A DNA stretch of 64,000 nt. Source: Echinicola salinicaeni. Lineage in GTDB: Bacteria > Bacteroidota > Bacteroidia > Cytophagales > Cyclobacteriaceae. A program made the translations under genes and the position numbers. The stretch is from positions 1 to 64,000 of the forward strand of contig NZ_JACODZ010000002.1 in NCBI RefSeq assembly GCF_014280965.1, given 5' to 3'. Under the pieces are notes generated by a model that was given only the letters and a program-made list of their open reading frames with translations, was not told where the DNA came from and ran no database searches. This document shows positions 18,675 through 26,989 of the stretch, one piece after another; positions within the stretch are counted from its first letter, which is position 1; every line of letters begins with the position of its first letter.

Positions 18675-18995
18675 ATGGAAGCGTTTATTATCATAATCCT
18701 TAAAATACTAGGGGGAGCTGCATTGGGCCTTGTTTTCTGGCTCGGCTTATTGTGGACTATTCAATATGGTCTCAGGTCAAAATACTATGCACTCCTGTTT
18801 CCTTTAAGTTTCTTTTTCCGATTGGCCATTACGGTGCTAGGATTCTATTATTTGGCCGAAACAAATTGGGTTAATCTCATGGTGGTCTTTTTGGGCTTTT
18901 TCAGTATTAGATTGGTCTTTTTGAGAAGGTTCAAGAACCCAATGAAATATAAAGTCAATGATGGAGAGGAGGTGAGCGATGAGGTTAAGTCCTGA
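18675..18995 (+). CDS. atpR: N-type ATPase AtpR
   Basis: A 106-residue membrane protein with three predicted spans and the motif GLRSKYYALLFPLSFFFRLAITVLGFYYL, in which a conserved Arg lies in a span (FRLAI). AtpR is found only in N-ATPase operons; a role in guiding or stabilising the Glu-rich c subunits during assembly has been proposed. It overlaps atpB by 17 bases. Confidence 0.85.
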   Translation: MEAFIIIILKILGGAALGLVFWLGLLWTIQYGLRSKYYALLFPLSFFFRLAITVLGFYYLAETNWVNLMVVFLGFFSIRLVFLRRFKNPMKYKVNDGEEVSDEVKS

Positions 18996-19650
18996 TGATT
19001 GGATATTCTGGGAATATGGAGTGTTCAAGTTAAATGCTACTATCGTGTTCACTTGGTTGATCATGTTCATCATAGTATTGGGATCTGTTTTGATCACCCG
19101 AAATTTGAAAAGAGGTATTAAAATTTCCAGCTGGCAATGTGTTTTGGAAATAATTATCCTTCAAATTCAAAAACAGATTAAGGAAATTGGGATGGCTAAG
19201 CCGGAAAAATACCTGGATTTTTTGGGAACACTGTTCCTCTTTATTGCTATCTCTAATTTGTTTACCCTTATTCCTGGATATGAACCACCCACTGGATCAC
19301 TTTCTACTACAGCGGCTTTGGCATTGACAGTATTTGTGGCAGTGCCCGTTTATGGGGTGGCTGAATTGGGTTTCAAGAAGTACCTGAAATCCTACCAAAA
19401 GCCTAGCTGGCTAATGTTGCCATTTAATATTATCAGTGAATTGACCAGGACCCTTTCACTTGCGGTGAGGTTGTTTGGAAATATGATGAGCGGGGCCATG
19501 ATTGTGGCCATTCTGATTTCCATAGTGCCCTTCTTCTTTCCGGTAATTATGGAAGTGCTGGGTTTGCTTACTGGAATGGTCCAGGCGTATATATTCAGCA
19601 TTTTGGCGAGTGTGTATATAGCTGCTGCTACGCGGCGTGATGATATTTGA
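18979..19650 (+). CDS. atpB: N-type ATPase subunit a
   Basis: A 223-residue stator subunit forming the ion half-channels. Seen: the N-terminal span, FLFIAISNLFTLIPGYEPPTGSLS, and the key helix ISELTRTLSLAVRLFGNMMSG with the essential Arg (SLAVRLFGN). The last spans end in FSILASVYIAAATR. It overlaps atpR. Length and motifs are normal. Confidence 0.93.
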   Translation: MRLSPDDWIFWEYGVFKLNATIVFTWLIMFIIVLGSVLITRNLKRGIKISSWQCVLEIIILQIQKQIKEIGMAKPEKYLDFLGTLFLFIAISNLFTLIPGYEPPTGSLSTTAALALTVFVAVPVYGVAELGFKKYLKSYQKPSWLMLPFNIISELTRTLSLAVRLFGNMMSGAMIVAILISIVPFFFPVIMEVLGLLTGMVQAYIFSILASVYIAAATRRDDI

Positions 19651-19675
19651 TGTTTTATAAAATAAATATGGCATT

Positions 19676-19957
19676 ATGGATGCGATCACAATGATAGGAA
19701 TGGTATCAATTATTACGGCAGGTCTTACCACTGCCATTGGATGTATTGCCCCTGCATTGGCAGAGGGAAAGGCAGTTGCTTCAGCCATGAGTTCTTTGGC
19801 CCAGCAACCAGACGCTGCCTCGACCATGACCAGGACCCTCTTTGTAGGTTTGGCAATGATCGAGTCTACGGCGATCTATGCCTTGGTGGTGACCATGATC
19901 CTCATTTTTGCCAACCCTTTTTGGAATTATTTTATCACCAATGCCCCAGGCGGATAG
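19676..19957 (+). CDS. atpE: N-type ATPase subunit c
   Basis: A 93-residue rotor-ring subunit with two spans. Ion-site residues: Glu30 in APALAEGKAV on the first helix and Glu63-Ser64-Thr65 plus Tyr68 in LAMIESTAIY on the second. Ordinary F-type c subunits carry only one carboxylate; the extra Glu in the first helix is an N-ATPase trait. The ES-T-Y set is the Na+-binding signature of Ilyobacter-type rings, but with two carboxylates Na+ or H+ specificity cannot be decided from sequence. Confidence 0.93.
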   Translation: MDAITMIGMVSIITAGLTTAIGCIAPALAEGKAVASAMSSLAQQPDAASTMTRTLFVGLAMIESTAIYALVVTMILIFANPFWNYFITNAPGG

Positions 19958-19960
19958 GTT

Positions 19961-20776
19961 GTGCTGATAGATTGGTTTACCATATTGGCTCAGGCAATAA
20001 ATTTCTTGGTTTTGGTATTGCTGTTAAAACGTTTCCTGTATCGACCAATACTCAAGGTGGTGCATGAAAGGGAGGAAAAAATCAGCCAAGAATTAGAAAA
20101 ATCTGAAAAAGTATTAAATGATGCCAATAATGAGCTGAAGCACTATCAGGAGAAAAATGCGGAATTTGAACAAGAAAAGCAGGGAATGCTCCGGGAAGCA
20201 GAAGAAGAGGCAAGAAAGAAAAAAGAGGAACTCATAAAACTGGCGAGAGAAGAAGTAAAAATATTGAGTGAAAGATTAAAGAATTCCTTAGCTAGGGAAC
20301 AGCGAGGACTTCAAGTCGAACTCCATAAAAAAATGGTCAGGGAAATTTTCCTTATATGCAAAAAGTTACTGAGCGAACTGGCTAATGTGGAATTAGAAGC
20401 CCTAATGGCCGAGGTCTTTTTAGAACGTATTAGCAATAAGGAGCATCAGGAGGATGGGGCGCTTTTTGAAGGTCTTAAGGCTAGTACAGGTCCAATAATC
20501 CTACAAAGTAGCTTTGAACTTCCAGAAAGCCTTAAGGAAAGTTTTAAAGAAAAACTGGAAGTATTGATCGGTCATGCTGTGAATTTGAAATTTGAAACCT
20601 CTACTGAAGATCTGAGTGGATTTTCACTTAAAACCCACAACTATCAATATAGCTGGAACTTGAAGGAATACTTGGAACGGTGGGAAGAAAAAGTCCAGGA
20701 TACTTTGAAAACTGAAAATTTGGGTGGGGCGAGCCATGTAGAACCTAAAGACCAAGCGAATGGAAAATCTATATGA
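19961..20776 (+). CDS. atpF: N-type ATPase subunit b with delta-like C-terminal domain
   Basis: A 271-residue peripheral-stalk subunit starting at GTG. Residues 6-24 are the membrane anchor, about 35-125 a long charged coiled coil. From about 176 to 250 the sequence changes to GPIILQSSFELPESLKESF, LEVLIGHAVNLKFETSTEDL, SGFSLKTHNYQYSWNLKEYL, which reads like the C-terminal domain of subunit delta/OSCP. The operon has no separate delta gene, so this b-delta join probably ties the stalk to the F1 head. A normal b is near 160 residues. It overlaps atpA by 17 bases. Confidence 0.88.
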   Translation: MLIDWFTILAQAINFLVLVLLLKRFLYRPILKVVHEREEKISQELEKSEKVLNDANNELKHYQEKNAEFEQEKQGMLREAEEEARKKKEELIKLAREEVKILSERLKNSLAREQRGLQVELHKKMVREIFLICKKLLSELANVELEALMAEVFLERISNKEHQEDGALFEGLKASTGPIILQSSFELPESLKESFKEKLEVLIGHAVNLKFETSTEDLSGFSLKTHNYQYSWNLKEYLERWEEKVQDTLKTENLGGASHVEPKDQANGKSI

Positions 20777-22271
20777 TCCATTGTTCACGAATTTGGAAAA
20801 AATCAGGGCCGAATATGCTCCAGGTGTTATTAGCAAAGAAATCGGTAAGGTCAAAGCGGTTTACCAAGGGGTGGTTTTAGTAGATGGGCTGCCTGGAACT
20901 GGAAATGAGGAGTTATTGAAATTTCCTGGGGGACTTTATGGGATGGCCTTTAACCTGGATCCAGATGCCATTGGGGTAGTGTTGCTGGGTGAAATTAAGG
21001 ATTTGCAGGTAGGAGATAAAGTGGAAAGGACAGGAAAGGTAGTAGATGTACCCGTTGGATCAGCCTTGTTGGGGAGGGTAATAGATCCCCTTGGATTTGC
21101 ATTGGATAATAAAGGAGCAGTGGAACAAAGTTCCCGCTTGCCAGTTGAGAGGCCTTCTCCTCCGATTACAGATCGGGCTCCTGTAAGCAAGCCTTTGCAA
21201 ACAGGAATTAAGGCTGTTGATGCTTTTATTCCTGTGGGAAGGGGGCAGCGCGAATTGATACTGGGAGATCGACAAACAGGCAAAACCGCCATAGCAGTTA
21301 ATACAATTATCAATCAAAAGGATAAGAATGTTATCTGCATATATAGTGCTATAGGTCAGCAGGCTGCCTCGGTAGCCAAAACTTTGGCTATCTTACAGGC
21401 CCACCAGGCAATGGATTATACTATTGTGATGATCAGTCAAGGAAATGATCCGCCAGGCATGATTTATTTGGCACCTTATGCTGCTACCAGTATCGGGGAA
21501 TATTTTATGGAAATGGGAAAGGATGTACTTATAGTTTATGATGATTTGACCCATCATGCGAGGGCCTATAGGGAGATTTCATTATTGCTGAGAAGACCAC
21601 CCGGTAGGGAGGCATTTCCGGGAGATATTTTTTATATCCATGCCCGGTTACTGGAAAGGGCTACACAGCTTAAAAATGAAAGAGGAGGAGGAACATTGAC
21701 CGCTTTACCGATTATTGAAACGGAAGGACAGAACCTTGCTGCTTATATTCCTACTAACCTTATCAGTATTACCGATGGTCAAATTTATCTTTCTCCAAAG
21801 CTATTTGAACAAGGGATGCTACCTGCGGTGGAAGTGGAAAAATCGGTCTCTCGGGTAGGGGATAAGGCTCAAAGACCTGCTTATAGAGGAGTGGCAGCCC
21901 AGCTTAAGTTAGCTTATATCCAGTTTAAAGAGTTGGAGATATTTATGCGTTTTGGTACCCGCATGGATGAGCAAACCAAGAAATATATAGCCCATGGGCA
22001 AAGGATTCAAGCATTTCTTTTTCAGAAGGAATTTGATCCCTTTTCCCTTCCAGAACAAATAATTTTGTTAAATGCGTTATCTGCTGGCTTTTTGGATCAG
22101 GTTCCTATGGGGAAGTTAAAACAAGCTGAGAAAACCCTTAGGGAAGCTGTTAAATTATTACCAGAAGATTTATTAAATAGGATAAATTCATCTGAACCCT
22201 TCTCCAAAAAGGACAGGGATATACTTCTGGAATTGGCCGATAAGTGGCTTAAAAGGTTCTATATCGAATAA
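20760..22271 (+). CDS. atpA: N-type ATPase subunit alpha
   Basis: A 503-residue non-catalytic subunit. Seen: Walker A GDRQTGKTAIA, VIMISQGNDPPGMIYLAPYAA, Walker B DVLIVYDDLTHHARAYRE, and the arginine finger in KSVSRVGDKAQ. The N-terminal segment DPLFTNLEKIRAEYAP differs from housekeeping alpha subunits, as expected for the N-type. Normal length. Confidence 0.95.
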   Translation: MENLYDPLFTNLEKIRAEYAPGVISKEIGKVKAVYQGVVLVDGLPGTGNEELLKFPGGLYGMAFNLDPDAIGVVLLGEIKDLQVGDKVERTGKVVDVPVGSALLGRVIDPLGFALDNKGAVEQSSRLPVERPSPPITDRAPVSKPLQTGIKAVDAFIPVGRGQRELILGDRQTGKTAIAVNTIINQKDKNVICIYSAIGQQAASVAKTLAILQAHQAMDYTIVMISQGNDPPGMIYLAPYAATSIGEYFMEMGKDVLIVYDDLTHHARAYREISLLLRRPPGREAFPGDIFYIHARLLERATQLKNERGGGTLTALPIIETEGQNLAAYIPTNLISITDGQIYLSPKLFEQGMLPAVEVEKSVSRVGDKAQRPAYRGVAAQLKLAYIQFKELEIFMRFGTRMDEQTKKYIAHGQRIQAFLFQKEFDPFSLPEQIILLNALSAGFLDQVPMGKLKQAEKTLREAVKLLPEDLLNRINSSEPFSKKDRDILLELADKWLKRFYIE

Positions 22272-22278
22272 AGTAATC

Positions 22279-23166
22279 ATGAGTGAATATTTGGAAGTCA
22301 TAGCAAATAAGATCAATAAGGCAGAAGAAATTTCTACCTTGGTGCGATCCATGAAGGCTTTGGCATCCACTAATATTAGACAATATGAACGGGCTATGGA
22401 GGCCTTGTCGGATTATTATAGGACCGTCCAGTTGGGCTTATCCATCAGCCTTAAGGAAATGCATCATTTCAACTTCCAAGATGGGGGCTTTATAAAAAGT
22501 AAAGCAGTTCAGATTTTGGTTTTTGGTTCGGATCAAGGGCTAGTAGGGCAATTCAATGAACAAATAGCTGAAAAAGTACTCGGTTTTTTTAATGATTTTC
22601 CAATAGATCGAAGTAAGATTTGGGCCGTTGGGGATAGGATCGCTGGCCATTTGATAGATCGCGATTTTGATTTGGAGGGGGTATTGGACATTCCTACTTC
22701 TGTACATGGAATCACTGACTTGGTTACGGAAATATTGGATACCATTCCATTAAGCACCATCTATGTTTTTTACAACCGGCCAGGATTGAAAAACTTTGTA
22801 TTTCAGCCTTATCATGAGCGTTTACTTCCCTTGGACAAGGAATGGTTGGAAAAACTTGAGGAAGTCACTTGGCCAAGCAATAGGGTGCCTGAGGTTTTGG
22901 GAGATAGAGAAAAGACTCTCGGCCTATTGGTAAGGGAATACCTCTTTGTTTCCCTTTACAGGGCTTGCACTAGTTCCCTTACCAGTGAAAATGCAAGTCG
23001 CCTAGCTTCCATGCAAAGGGCCGAAAAGAATATCCGTGAATTTTTGGAAAACCTTCAGCAACGCTATCACCAAAAGCGACAGGAAGTTACAGACAATGAG
23101 TTGTTTGACCTGGTATCTGGCTTTGAAGCCTTGAAAGATGAACTCGATAAATCAAACTTGTTTTAA
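22279..23166 (+). CDS. atpG: N-type ATPase subunit gamma
   Basis: A 295-residue central-shaft subunit: N-terminal helix YLEVIANKINKAEEISTLVRSMKALASTNIRQYERA, a central Rossmann-like part (VFGSDQGLVGQFNEQIAEKV), and the C-terminal helix ASRLASMQRAEKNIREFLENLQQRYHQKRQ. The C-terminal shaft differs in sequence from standard gamma, typical for the N-type. Last gene of the operon, 7 bases after atpA. Confidence 0.92.
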   Translation: MSEYLEVIANKINKAEEISTLVRSMKALASTNIRQYERAMEALSDYYRTVQLGLSISLKEMHHFNFQDGGFIKSKAVQILVFGSDQGLVGQFNEQIAEKVLGFFNDFPIDRSKIWAVGDRIAGHLIDRDFDLEGVLDIPTSVHGITDLVTEILDTIPLSTIYVFYNRPGLKNFVFQPYHERLLPLDKEWLEKLEEVTWPSNRVPEVLGDREKTLGLLVREYLFVSLYRACTSSLTSENASRLASMQRAEKNIREFLENLQQRYHQKRQEVTDNELFDLVSGFEALKDELDKSNLF

Positions 23167-23266
23167 AAGAAGTTTTGGTTAGTTCAATTTTATGAGACAT
23201 GCAATTTAAGCCTGATATAAATTTCTAAGAACTAGCACGCCCAAGTGAGCAGAATATCGGTTTTAG

Positions 23267-23280
23267 ATGATGGATGTCAT
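23267..23280. promoter_or_regulatory. FNR-like palindrome D
   Basis: ATGAT-GGAT-GTCAT, 41 bases upstream of the start codon at 23322. One base (G for A) breaks the perfect symmetry. It lies after the end of the N-ATPase operon and ahead of the unit 23322-25432. Confidence 0.6.
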
Positions 23281-23321
23281 TCTATTAGTCCTTATTTAAT
23301 AGGAGATTAAGAGAAAAAGTC

Positions 23322-23783
23322 ATGGAAAAGGAAAATGAATTTAGTAAAGTTTCAGCTTCAAATGCCAAAGAGCAAGCTGAAAGAAATTGGGGGAAACTAT
23401 ATGATGAAGCAGCATACTTTAAGTCTAATATAGCTTTCATTGCAGATGAATTAAGCTTTTTCAAAATATTGATCAATAAATATTTTATTTGGTTGAACGC
23501 TCCGAAGTTTCTCGCTAGGAACCGTTATTATGTAGAGACTATGTCCACTATAGAAAAACGACAATTGAATTTAAGTAAACGGTTGAAAAAGCACATGAGT
23601 GATATAAGTGGACAATTAAAAAACAATAAGGAAAATCCTTCCCAAGAAATTATTGAGGACCATTTGGAATTAAAAATTATGGAGGAAGAGCTAGTTAAGG
23701 AAGTTCGCTTATTGAAAAAGGATATATTCGACTTGACCGAAAAAAGTTTGGAAGATATAAAAGGAGGCCATTTGCTAGGATAG
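23322..23783 (+). CDS. Uncharacterised coiled-coil protein
   Basis: I do not recognise the family. It is 153 residues, charged, with no membrane span or signal peptide. Lys, Glu and Leu dominate, and residues 85-150 (STIEKRQLNLSKRLKKHMSD, NNKENPSQEIIEDHLELKIM, EEELVKEVRLLKKDIFDLTEKS) should form long amphipathic helices or a coiled coil. An upstream AGGAG string lies about 18 bases before the ATG. It is the first gene of a unit with PEBP and alcohol dehydrogenase genes under palindrome D; short helical proteins of this kind recur in Bacteroidota stress clusters, but no role can be assigned. Confidence 0.7.
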   Translation: MEKENEFSKVSASNAKEQAERNWGKLYDEAAYFKSNIAFIADELSFFKILINKYFIWLNAPKFLARNRYYVETMSTIEKRQLNLSKRLKKHMSDISGQLKNNKENPSQEIIEDHLELKIMEEELVKEVRLLKKDIFDLTEKSLEDIKGGHLLG

Positions 23784-23937
23784 AAAACAATGCGGCTAAT
23801 TATACGGATTTTGAAATAAGAAGCTAGGTTATACATATTGAGGACATTAATTAGAAGATTAATTTTGCCATATCTTCAAAAATTGGCCGCTTGAAAAATA
23901 CTTTAAATTAGTAATTATAGGATTTAAGGATAAGGCG

Positions 23938-24381
23938 ATGAAATCACTTAAAGTTAGCAGTCCTGTATTCGAGCAAGGGCAAATCATTCCTGACATGTAT
24001 ACCTGTCAGGGTAAGGATATCAATCCACCAATTGAAATTGGTGAAATCCCAAATGAGACACGAAGCCTCGCAATTATTGTGGATGATCCGGATGCCCCAA
24101 ATAAGACATGGCTTCATTGGTTGGTATGGAATATTGCTCCTCATGAATCGATCAGAGAAGATACCGTACCCGGTATTCAGGGAATGAATGATTTCAATAG
24201 GATAAACTATGGTGGACCTTGCCCTCCTTCGGAAATTCACCGTTATTTTTTTAAGGTTTATGCCTTGGACCAATTATTGGAATTAGAAGAAGGGGCAAGT
24301 TTAAAAGAGCTAAATATGGCGATGAAGGATCATATTATTGCTTATGGAGAGCTTATTGGAAACTATAAGATGGCTGAATAA
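23938..24381 (+). CDS. YbhB/YbcL-type PEBP (Raf kinase inhibitor-like) protein
   Basis: A 147-residue phosphatidylethanolamine-binding-protein fold. Seen: FEQGQIIPDMYTCQGKDINPPIE near the start, the ligand-site block SLAIIVDDPDAPNKTWLHWLVWNI, and YGGPCPPSEIHRYFFKVYALD. It has no signal peptide, so it is cytosolic like E. coli YbhB. The function of bacterial PEBPs is not settled. AAGGA and AAGG strings lie 5-12 bases before the ATG. It is 27 bases upstream of the alcohol dehydrogenase. Confidence 0.9.
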   Translation: MKSLKVSSPVFEQGQIIPDMYTCQGKDINPPIEIGEIPNETRSLAIIVDDPDAPNKTWLHWLVWNIAPHESIREDTVPGIQGMNDFNRINYGGPCPPSEIHRYFFKVYALDQLLELEEGASLKELNMAMKDHIIAYGELIGNYKMAE

Positions 24382-24407
24382 AAAGAATCCATTCAACACT
24401 AATTTTT

Positions 24408-25432
24408 ATGAAGGCTTTTGTGATTTCAGGAAAAGTTGATTTGAATAAGGAAAGGAATCCTCTTAAGGAAGTAGATCTTCCTAAGCCAATAATCAATGAA
24501 GACGAAATTTTGATCAAGGTTTCCTGCTGTGGCGTTTGCCATACTGAATTGGACCAATTGAAGGTAGGACACCTCCTTCGCGTTTTCCAATGGTTCCTGG
24601 TCACGAAGTAGTTGGAATAATTGAAAAATGTGGTGCTAAGGTGAGTACTTTTAAACCAGGTGATCGGGTAGGTGTGGCTTGGATATTTTCATCATGTGGT
24701 AAATGTGAATTTTGTAAGGCTGGTTTAGAAAATTTATGTTTCGAATTTAAAGGGACTGGTCGGGATGAAAACGGTGGCTATGCTGAATTTATGCGAGTTC
24801 CTGCTGAATCAGCTTGTTTCATTCCTGATGTTTTTACGGATGAAGAGGCCGCACCATTAATGTGCGCAGGAGCTATCGGATACCGATCTTTCCATTTGAC
24901 TGGACTTGAAAATGGTCAGCCTCTGGGCTTGATGGGATTTGGTGCTTCAGGTCATTTGGTATTGAAAATGGTAAGGGAATTAATGCATGATACAGAAGTA
25001 CTGGTATTTACCAGAACCATTGAAGAACAGGAATTCGCAATATCTTTGGGAGCAAAATGGGCAGGAGGTATTGAAGATAATCCTCCGTTTTTGCTAAATG
25101 CCATTATTGATACCACTCCCGTATGGAAAACGATGGTTCAGTCTTTATTGTACCTTAAGCCTGGAGGGAGGCTGATCATCAATGCGATCAGAATAGAGCA
25201 TTTAGACCAATCGGCCCTTGCAAGTATTGATTACGAAAAGCACCTGTGGATGGAAAAAGAAATTAAATCTGTGGCCAATATTACCCATAATGATGTAAAG
25301 GCATTTCTTGAATTTGCAGGCAAGGTTTCTTTGAAATCCGCAGTACAGAAATACCCCTTTGAAAGGGCCAATGAGGCCATATGGGATTTAAAGCACAAGC
25401 ATGTTCAAGGAGGAAAAGTACTTGTTTGGTAA
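24408..25432 (+). pseudogene. Zinc-dependent alcohol dehydrogenase, single-base frameshift
   Basis: Two frames together give a medium-chain alcohol dehydrogenase of about 341 residues. Frame 1 (24408-24611) has the start MKAFVISGKVDLNKE and the catalytic-zinc Cys in CCGVCHTELDQ. Frame 2 resumes as GRTPPSRFPMVPGHEVVG with zinc His, then structural-zinc Cys in CGKCEFCKAGLENLC, the NAD site GLMGFGASGHLVLKM and the end HVQGGKVLVW. A missing base near 24556, probably one A in CAA(A)TTGAAGG, restores DQIEGRTPP. The rest is intact. It may be a real recent mutation or a sequencing/assembly error in a short A run. It belongs with the coiled-coil and PEBP genes; alcohol dehydrogenase would reoxidise NADH under low oxygen. 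Confidence 0.85.
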
Positions 25433-25510
25433 ATATCATTAATTCCTCCGAGAAAGAGAATAGAAAGACTTTGAGAGCAATTACTCAATCAACGTATGCC
25501 ATTCAATTTT

Positions 25511-26005
25511 TTAATGAATAGCATCTAAGTTCACCACTTTTTCAGCAAGCGCACTAAGGTGTTGGTCGACAGTTTTTTCCTCCTGTAGACTTAAGTGAAG
25601 CGCTTTTTTTGAATCATCCAAATTTAACTCTTTGGCATAAGTGGAAAGGATTCCATAGCTGGCAATATTATAATGATTATAGTGCTGGATAGAGGCGATG
25701 ATACCTGCATCCCTAGCTGCTGGGTCCGTGCATCTTTGGGCCAGTTCAATGGCTTCTTGAATAAGGCCTTTTACGGCTAAATTTTCTTCTCCATGCCTGT
25801 TTCGGTTCAAGGAGTTGAAAATATGATCAATGCGTTCCATTTGATTTCTAGCATGTCCAATATGAAAATCAATGGCTTCCTGCAAACTGCTATTGCTAGT
25901 CTTATCTCTGAGTTTTGGATAGGTCTCAAATTGTTCTCTGGTAGCGTGATATTGTTCCTTTAATTGTTCAAAGAACAGTTCCTCTAGGTTGTGTATGCTT
26001 TTCAT
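25511..26005 (-). CDS. DUF892 (YciE/YciF-like) ferritin-like protein
   Basis: A 164-residue four-helix protein. Seen: MKSIHNLEELFFEQLKEQYH, IDFHIGHARNQMERIDHIF, the DUF892 block TDPAARDAGIIASIQHYNHY, ASYGILSTYAKEL and LSLQEEKTVDQHLSALAE. The Glu and His residues lie where ferritin-like proteins bind two metals. YciE/YciF in enterobacteria are stress-induced; the function is not proven. Leftward single gene, with palindrome H in its promoter gap. Confidence 0.85.
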   Translation of the reverse strand: MKSIHNLEELFFEQLKEQYHATREQFETYPKLRDKTSNSSLQEAIDFHIGHARNQMERIDHIFNSLNRNRHGEENLAVKGLIQEAIELAQRCTDPAARDAGIIASIQHYNHYNIASYGILSTYAKELNLDDSKKALHLSLQEEKTVDQHLSALAEKVVNLDAIH

Positions 26006-26111
26006 GATTTATAAAATTTGGCCTTTGTTGATTTAACAAAGATGGGTTTAACATATAATTAAGTTAATTGATTATCTCCCCATAAATAATAAGCTAAATT
26101 GTGTGATACCT

Positions 26112-26125
26112 ATGATTCTGGTCAT
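26112..26125. promoter_or_regulatory. FNR-like palindrome H
   Basis: ATGAT-TCTG-GTCAT in the divergent gap between the DUF892 gene (start 26005) and the gene at 26160; 106 and 34 bases from the two start codons. A -7-like TACCTTTA string lies on the plus strand between the site and the ATG at 26160. Confidence 0.6.
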
Positions 26126-26159
26126 TACTAAATATTGAAGTCTTCAATACCTTTATTTC

Positions 26160-26510
26160 ATGGAAGAAATTGTCAGAATACATGTCAAATTGCTGTCCAA
26201 GGAGACAGGGAAGCCTTTAAGCGGTAAAGCTTATAGGGTGAAATTTTATGATAAGGATGCTTTCAAGGATGATTTGTTGGGTGAATCGGACTTAACGGCC
26301 CAAGGCATGGCAATTTTATCCATTAGCAAGAAGGATTATACTTCTCTGGATTCTCCTTTTGAGGAGCACCCGGATATTTATTTTGTATTGTACAAGGAGG
26401 GAAAAGAAATATATAAAAGTCCTGTGGCCGAGAGTGTTCATCTGGAGGATCAATTAGGTTATCCTGATACCCTCGGATTGGATTTTGATATGGGATCTTT
26501 TTTGGTTTAA
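26160..26510 (+). CDS. Small uncharacterised protein, possible beta-sandwich
   Basis: I do not recognise a named family. It is 116 residues, soluble, acidic, without a signal peptide. It opens VRIHVKLLSKETGKPLSGKAYRVKFYDKD, with DLLGESDLTAQGMAILSISKKD and PDIYFVLYKEGKEIYKSP, a pattern of strands like the transthyretin/Cna-B type of sandwich (conversion of a K-x-G-x-PL-x-G loop to strands). The stop codon lies in a perfect 9-bp palindrome (26502-26520, TTGGTTTAA-A-TTAAACCAA) with no poly-T tract. It is the right half of a divergent pair with the ferritin-like gene. Confidence 0.6.
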   Translation: MEEIVRIHVKLLSKETGKPLSGKAYRVKFYDKDAFKDDLLGESDLTAQGMAILSISKKDYTSLDSPFEEHPDIYFVLYKEGKEIYKSPVAESVHLEDQLGYPDTLGLDFDMGSFLV

Positions 26511-26989
26511 ATTAAACCAATAACCCTTAGTTTTTATCAATAAAGGAGGTATAGGCCATTGGATGGATTTTCAAAAACAAACAAATCTTTGGATTTCTCC
26601 TCAGTTCGAAATGACAAATTTTGAGACCGCCTCTTTTCATGCTTATGAATCAGTGAAGGGTGCGCTACGCTGGATTTATTAAATAAGCAGGTGAGACATC
26701 AAAATCTTTAATTTGGATGATTTCCATCATTCTATGTTCTTATCAAGTTTTCTAATTTGATAATGATAAGCATTGGGGACATATTCCATTTGTCTGCCTC
26801 CCTAAAGTACAGTAATGATTTTTCCTTGAACTAAGTCGAAGGTAATTTTGATGCTTGTAATAGAGGTGGATTCGTTGCTGCTTTATTTTAAACGGTAAAA
26901 TGTTTATTTACTAAAAAGGAGTAGGATTTGGATCAATTAAGTAGAGGGTCCCAATGGTTTATTTAAATCTATAGCAATTCCATTTTGTC
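26511..26989. other. Promoter region of the acetate-CoA ligase/PDH unit
   Basis: 479 bases without a gene. The right half holds palindrome E (26717-26730) with TAATTTG about 24 bases after it. The left half follows the stop-codon palindrome at 26502-26520. No other structure is evident. Confidence 0.55.
26717..26730. promoter_or_regulatory. FNR-like palindrome E
   Basis: ATGAT-TTCC-ATCAT, perfect 5-4-5 symmetry, 260 bases upstream of the acetate-CoA ligase start and the only such site ahead of the five-gene unit 26990-32258. Confidence 0.7.

Noticed and set aside
26502-26520. Perfect palindrome at the stop codon of the 26160 gene as a terminator
   Set aside because: AT-rich stem of nine pairs with a one-base loop and no T-run; too weak to call.
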